From positions 152,505 to 216,504 of the forward strand of contig NW_022985178.1 in NCBI RefSeq assembly GCF_010093535.1: 64,000 nucleotides of DNA. The letters are read 5' to 3'. Shown here in pieces: positions 60,417 to 64,000 of this stretch. Within the stretch, counting starts at the first letter, position 1; each line of letters starts with the position of its first letter. The position numbers and the translations under genes were made by a program. The notes beneath the pieces are model-generated. The model had not been told where the DNA came from and ran no database searches. It saw only the letters and a program-made list of their open reading frames with translations. This DNA comes from Lindgomyces ingoldianus (Eukaryota; Ascomycota; Dothideomycetes; Pleosporales; Lindgomycetaceae).

Positions 60417-61912
60417 GGAAGCGGGGTGGAAAGGAGTGGTATAGAGTATGATATAGATAAGAGAGGATAGGAAGAGGTAGCGAGCGTAGAGGTGTGCATA
60501 TGATTGTCAGCAACAAGATACCCAAGAGAAAGAGTTATCATCGCATTCATCAGACATACCTATCTTGGAAGCTCAAGATTCGAGCAATATTTCACTACTC
60601 CTTGGGTCGTCTTGTACTTCTGGCAAGATGCTTAAAGACTCTGGAGTATTGGTAAGCTACATTATAAGAGCCTTTAGTGTATTGCGGATTTGTATAAAGC
60701 GCCCATTGCTCTTGCTTTTTATATTCCCTAGAGGAATACATCGACCCGCAGGCTTTATACATGGTACACTTTCAAGCTTCCATTCTACCAGCTTGAGATG
60801 TTATTAGCCACCTCTCTGCCCGGCTTTGAGGCTTTGTAAGCCCCCACACTCTGCATCAGGTCTTTGTGAGGCCGTACCGCTAATCCTGATACTGACTTAA
60901 GCCTCTATCATGGCATCCTATGGTACCCTGTTTCCTTTCTGTGAAGCACTAGCAAGCTGCAGGCACTCTGATAATATTGGTAATAAGTGACCCGCAAGTC
61001 CTTTAACTATTTTTGACGTTGCAACTTTACTCTTGACTTAAGACACATGCCTAGGAAAGATGTAAGGTAGAGAGCACCTTGTGTTATTTGCAGTGCCTTT
61101 ACTAATATTGCTTAGGTCTTATTCCCTTTAAGCATTGTGTTACCAAGCGTCATTTTAGCTTACTTCTAATGTCTAAACCCACTGAAAAGGACCTAAGTAG
61201 AGTCTTAGGAGTGCGTATATACTGGGAATAGCTTGTCCGCATAATATGCCTGTTTATTTTTCCTCTCACCTCTTAAAATTCTCTATTATCCTATTTCTTA
61301 GATGCATCTTATAGTGAATCTCCAGTACGTCTTCTCCTGTTCTAACAGCACAAATATACCGCTTTAACTTCTCGTTCTCAAAAGTATAAATACAAATCCA
61401 GCCTAGCTAGCATTTTATTTACATTTTTATACTAAGCAGACCCTTTAGATTATATCCTATTCCAAGCATATCCTACCCCCCTATTTCCTATGGGATTCTT
61501 CTAGAAAATCTCCTTTCCTTACTCTCCTGTTAAAATACCCTGCACTGTCTTAGACTCCCTTTCACGGGAGTCTACACACAAAGCACAGCGAGCCAGCATT
61601 ACAAGCATACCTTTGCTATTAGGCACATCTTCAATTTTTCTGTTTGTTTCAAATATGCTCTAATATCCTATTTTCTTAGACCTTTTTCTAGAAAGCTTCG
61701 GGTACCTATTTCCTTTCTCTAATACTATAGTTATGCTTTATTTGCTTCCTCTTCGCAGCAATCTGCAAAGAATTCTAGGTTAGCCAGCATCACACACACG
61801 TCGACTCAGTCAAGCATATCTGTCAAAATTCTTCATTGTCATCTCTCGCTCTTATTATCTACTTAAAACTCTCCCTTTATCCCTCCTCCCACCTTATCCC
61901 TAACCCGCTCCC
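60417..61912. other. convergent intergenic, AT-rich with degenerate tandem repeat
   Basis: Between the 3' ends of MON1 (+) and the hypothetical gene (-). From about 60800 the sequence becomes AT-rich and poor in CG, though less extreme than the left edge of the window. It includes the three-copy array at 61280-61830. No gene is supported. Confidence 0.5.
61280..61830. repeat. diverged tandem repeat, three ~188-bp units
   Basis: The anchor AGC(T/C)AGCAT recurs at about 61405, 61591 and 61782 (spacing ~186 and ~191). Each copy has an ATCCTA-type pyrimidine-rich block about 120 bp upstream (near 61285, 61469 and 61663). Between the anchors the copies have diverged strongly, as in an old satellite or minisatellite array. 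Confidence 0.6.
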
Positions 61913-63055
61913 TCATAACGGCTCATCCCCAATAAACCCCCTAAGCCCCTCGTCAACAAAGACATCGTACTCACACTTCCTAGCCCAACCCTCGCTTTCC
62001 CCCTCCCTCCCTTCATCCCGACTCCTCCTCGCCTCCATACTCTCCCGCACATGATACAAAAATAGCTCTGCACTTGAGCTGGTGCTAGAGCTAGAGCAGG
62101 TGGATTCTTGACGGACTTGGCCATCCGACTGACCTTCCCGTAACAACCGGTCGCGTTCTTCAAGGGAGCGGGTGCGGTGGGCGAGTTTTTGCGACTTGTA
62201 GTCGGCGTCGGTGACAATCTCTGTGTTTGCGCCGAAGTACATTGATCCAAGTGATGGACGCGGCGATGCATGCTCACCAGAATCGATAATCTCAATAGTT
62301 CCAGGACTCGGAAGGCCGGGCGAGAGAATATTAACACCTATCATAGGCGTCCTAAGCTCCGGCTCTGAGACACTCGAGAAAGTCACCAAGGTCCCTGGAT
62401 GGGCTTTGAAGACAGCATGAGTGAGAGAGATGTCTGAGGACGCGGAACCTAGATCACGGTCGCGGATACTGTGGTCTGGCAGGGGGCCGTGGAAGGGGAA
62501 GCCTGGGTCGATGGTCTTGTCATTCACTTTCTTTCCGTGCGGGCATGGGTCAGGGTCATGGAGATGGAGGCCCAGCCTAAATGTCTTTGTCTTACTTTCA
62601 CCATCGCTGTCAACAGTAGCAGTAGTAGACTTCGGGCTATCAGTCGTGGTAGGCGAAACAGGTGGACTCAAGGCTTCATCGTCATCGTCATCACCATCCC
62701 CAAGTCCAGAACCAGATCCTATGGTCGAAATGGCACCAGTCGAAGTGTTCATATCCTCCGGCGGGATGTGATCTTCTTGGGACGGATGCCGGTGCCCAGA
62801 GAGAGAAAAGGAGAGGCGGAAGGGGTATTTACCGAAAAGATTGGATACTTTGCGTCGCTTTGCAAGTGGAATCGGGTGTGAAGGGGGTAGGGAGAGCGAG
62901 GGTGGGGACTCCAGGTCCATGGCTATGGTCATTGCTTCGGGAATCGGTTTGGTGTAGAAAGAGAGCTGCGACGGAATACGTGCTAAAGAGATCGAGCTGG
63001 AAACTGGAGGTTGCGGTTGTGGCCGCTGTCGAGGATGAGAGATCACTTCCTCCAT
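61913..63055 (-). CDS. hypothetical Ser/Pro-rich protein (380 aa)
   Basis: A single open frame of 380 codons from the ATG at 63055. The sequence is largely disordered: Ser/Pro-rich N-terminus, a short basic patch (AKRRKVSNLFGKYPFRLSFS) that could act as a nuclear signal, an acidic run (DGDDDDDEAL), a segment with moderate complexity (THAVFKAHPGTLVTFSSV; RTPMIGVNILSPG), and an Arg/Glu-rich helical C-terminus (RSLEERDRLLREG, then ESMEARRSRDEGREGE). No known domain is seen. Codon-by-codon composition is protein-like, and the frame is open upstream of the ATG into a tandem duplication, so the true start may be further 5'. Confidence 0.65.
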   Translation of the reverse strand: MEEVISHPRQRPQPQPPVSSSISLARIPSQLSFYTKPIPEAMTIAMDLESPPSLSLPPSHPIPLAKRRKVSNLFGKYPFRLSFSLSGHRHPSQEDHIPPEDMNTSTGAISTIGSGSGLGDGDDDDDEALSPPVSPTTTDSPKSTTATVDSDGESKTKTFRLGLHLHDPDPCPHGKKVNDKTIDPGFPFHGPLPDHSIRDRDLGSASSDISLTHAVFKAHPGTLVTFSSVSEPELRTPMIGVNILSPGLPSPGTIEIIDSGEHASPRPSLGSMYFGANTEIVTDADYKSQKLAHRTRSLEERDRLLREGQSDGQVRQESTCSSSSTSSSAELFLYHVRESMEARRSRDEGREGESEGWARKCEYDVFVDEGLRGFIGDEPL

Positions 63056-63258
63056 TCCGTGGCCAGACGAACTTATATCCAGGACAGTGGCGTATTCAGA
63101 GCTATTCTGAGAATATAAAGAGCGGTGGTATTGTGGGTGTAGTCGAGAATAAGATATCAGACGCCCTCCTTTCCGTGGCCAGACGGCTTTATACTCAAAC
63201 CACAGGCGTATTCAGGATTAATATGATAATAATAAGGGCGTTGATATTGTGGACTCCC
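63031..63258. repeat. two-copy tandem duplication, ~116-bp unit
   Basis: Unit 1 (about 63031-63144) and unit 2 (about 63145-63258) share GAG.AT..GA.ATCA, then TTCCGTGGCCAGACG (63056 and 63171), CGTATTCAG (63091 and 63207) and ATTGTGG. Spacing is 115-116 bp, which is not a multiple of three. Unit 1 contains the ATG of the hypothetical gene; the matching triplet in unit 2 is AAG. Confidence 0.8.
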
Positions 63259-64000
63259 GGCTAGGGTTACAATCAACGATATTTCGCTTCCAGATGGCGA
63301 TAGTGAAAGGGAGTTGGAGGAAGCTGGAGTGAATGTGGCGGTGAGCGTGATGGGCTGTGTTGGTGTTTGTGGGAGCGTTGTGTAGGTTGGAGTTAGAGTT
63401 GGGATTGGGGTTGTCACAAGATCGTGGCCGAACGAGCTGGTTGAGATGGATTATCTGCTAGGTGGTGGGTTTGTGGTCGGACAGTGTGGATTAGTTCGAC
63501 CTTTGGGCGCGAAGATTGCGGTTAATGGGAATGAAAACAAGGGTAATGATTTCACGAATACTGGGGGCAGGCTCGCCCAGGAAAAGACACAATACTGGAC
63601 CACAAGAAAAGCTTCAAGATTGTTAAGAGCAGTATCTCATTCCGAAGACGAGGGCGAAACCCCCTGCTATATCTCCTCCCCTTCACCACCCAGTCTGCGC
63701 CACCTTCGCCCACCCCCGAACCTCAACCCTAAAGCTAAATTCAATAAACTAGCCCAACCAACCAAACCACACCTCTCAGCCCATCACCTACGCAATCCAT
63801 CCCCCAACCCACTCTCGCACCCACCACGTGCCCTCCGGACCTCGTTCCTGACCCAGCAGCCTGTCGATCTAGATCCACCGAACCAAGCATACATCTCCCA
63901 AGCCCTCCCAACCCCCCTTCAATGGCCTTGTCCACATTCCCTCTAATGCCTATCCTTTCCAATCCCGCAATCATGAGATTCCCCCGCACCAACCCTAACG
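63259..64000. other. right window edge, no gene resolved
   Basis: A + strand ORF (63446-63946) and minus ORFs overlap here, and none carries a motif. The sequence from 63660 on is C-rich on the + strand and could be part of a gene that continues beyond the window, but I cannot assign a strand or frame. Confidence 0.35.

Overview
The window is nuclear DNA of a filamentous ascomycete (Pezizomycotina). The evidence is short introns (mostly 45-70 nt) with GTRNGT donors and CTAAC/CTAAT-like branch sites, fungal-only proteins (Nab3-like, CWH43, MON1, DOP1, Zn2Cys6 factor), an intron-containing tRNA-Leu, and an AT-rich block that looks like repeat-induced point mutation. A Leotiomycete-like genome would fit, but the class cannot be fixed from sequence alone.

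Layout. 1-3.2 kb: mutated AT-rich repeat and empty flank. 3.2-6.9 kb: multipass membrane protein and a mitochondrial LETM1-like protein. 7.4-18.3 kb is a compact housekeeping block: Nab3-like RNA-binding protein (-), mitochondrial ICT1-type release factor (+), UTP6 (-), CWH43 (+) and a short-chain dehydrogenase (+), joined by two divergent promoters and one tight convergent end. 18.3-23.3 kb is gene-poor. 23.3-24.2 kb holds a C2H2 zinc-finger protein, followed by another gene-poor stretch. 27.7-31.7 kb holds a secreted protein of unknown function with a proline-rich insert, a small conserved gene with an apparently broken 3' end, and a tiny membrane protein with three PPxY motifs. 32.1-37.9 kb is DOP1. 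38.4 kb is tRNA-Leu(UAA). 41.6-44.7 kb holds aldose 1-epimerase and a Zn2Cys6 factor whose zinc cluster is split by a GC-AG intron. 44.7-54.2 kb is a 9.5-kb stretch with no gene I can support. 54.2-60.4 kb holds a four-exon Mrx7-like mitochondrial protein, a tyrosine phosphatase and MON1. 60.4-64 kb holds a degenerate ~188-bp tandem repeat, a Ser/Pro-rich hypothetical protein and a 116-bp tandem duplication at its 5' end.

How the genes relate. Most encode conserved cell functions: mitochondrial translation and upkeep (LETM1-like, ICT1, Mrx7-like), RNA processing (Nab3-like, UTP6), GPI-anchor remodelling (CWH43) and endomembrane traffic (DOP1, MON1). There is no biosynthetic cluster, CRISPR array or phage-like island. 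Exon structures were built by hand from splice signals and reading phase. Those for Nab3-like, ICT1, UTP6, CWH43, DOP1, PTP, MON1, aldose epimerase, the two zinc-finger proteins, the SDR and the Mrx7-like gene all close in frame. The best leads for new biology are the secreted protein at 27.7 kb, the triple-PPxY protein at 31.4 kb, the small gene at 30.0 kb and the structured repeats at 39.2, 61.3 and 63.0 kb.
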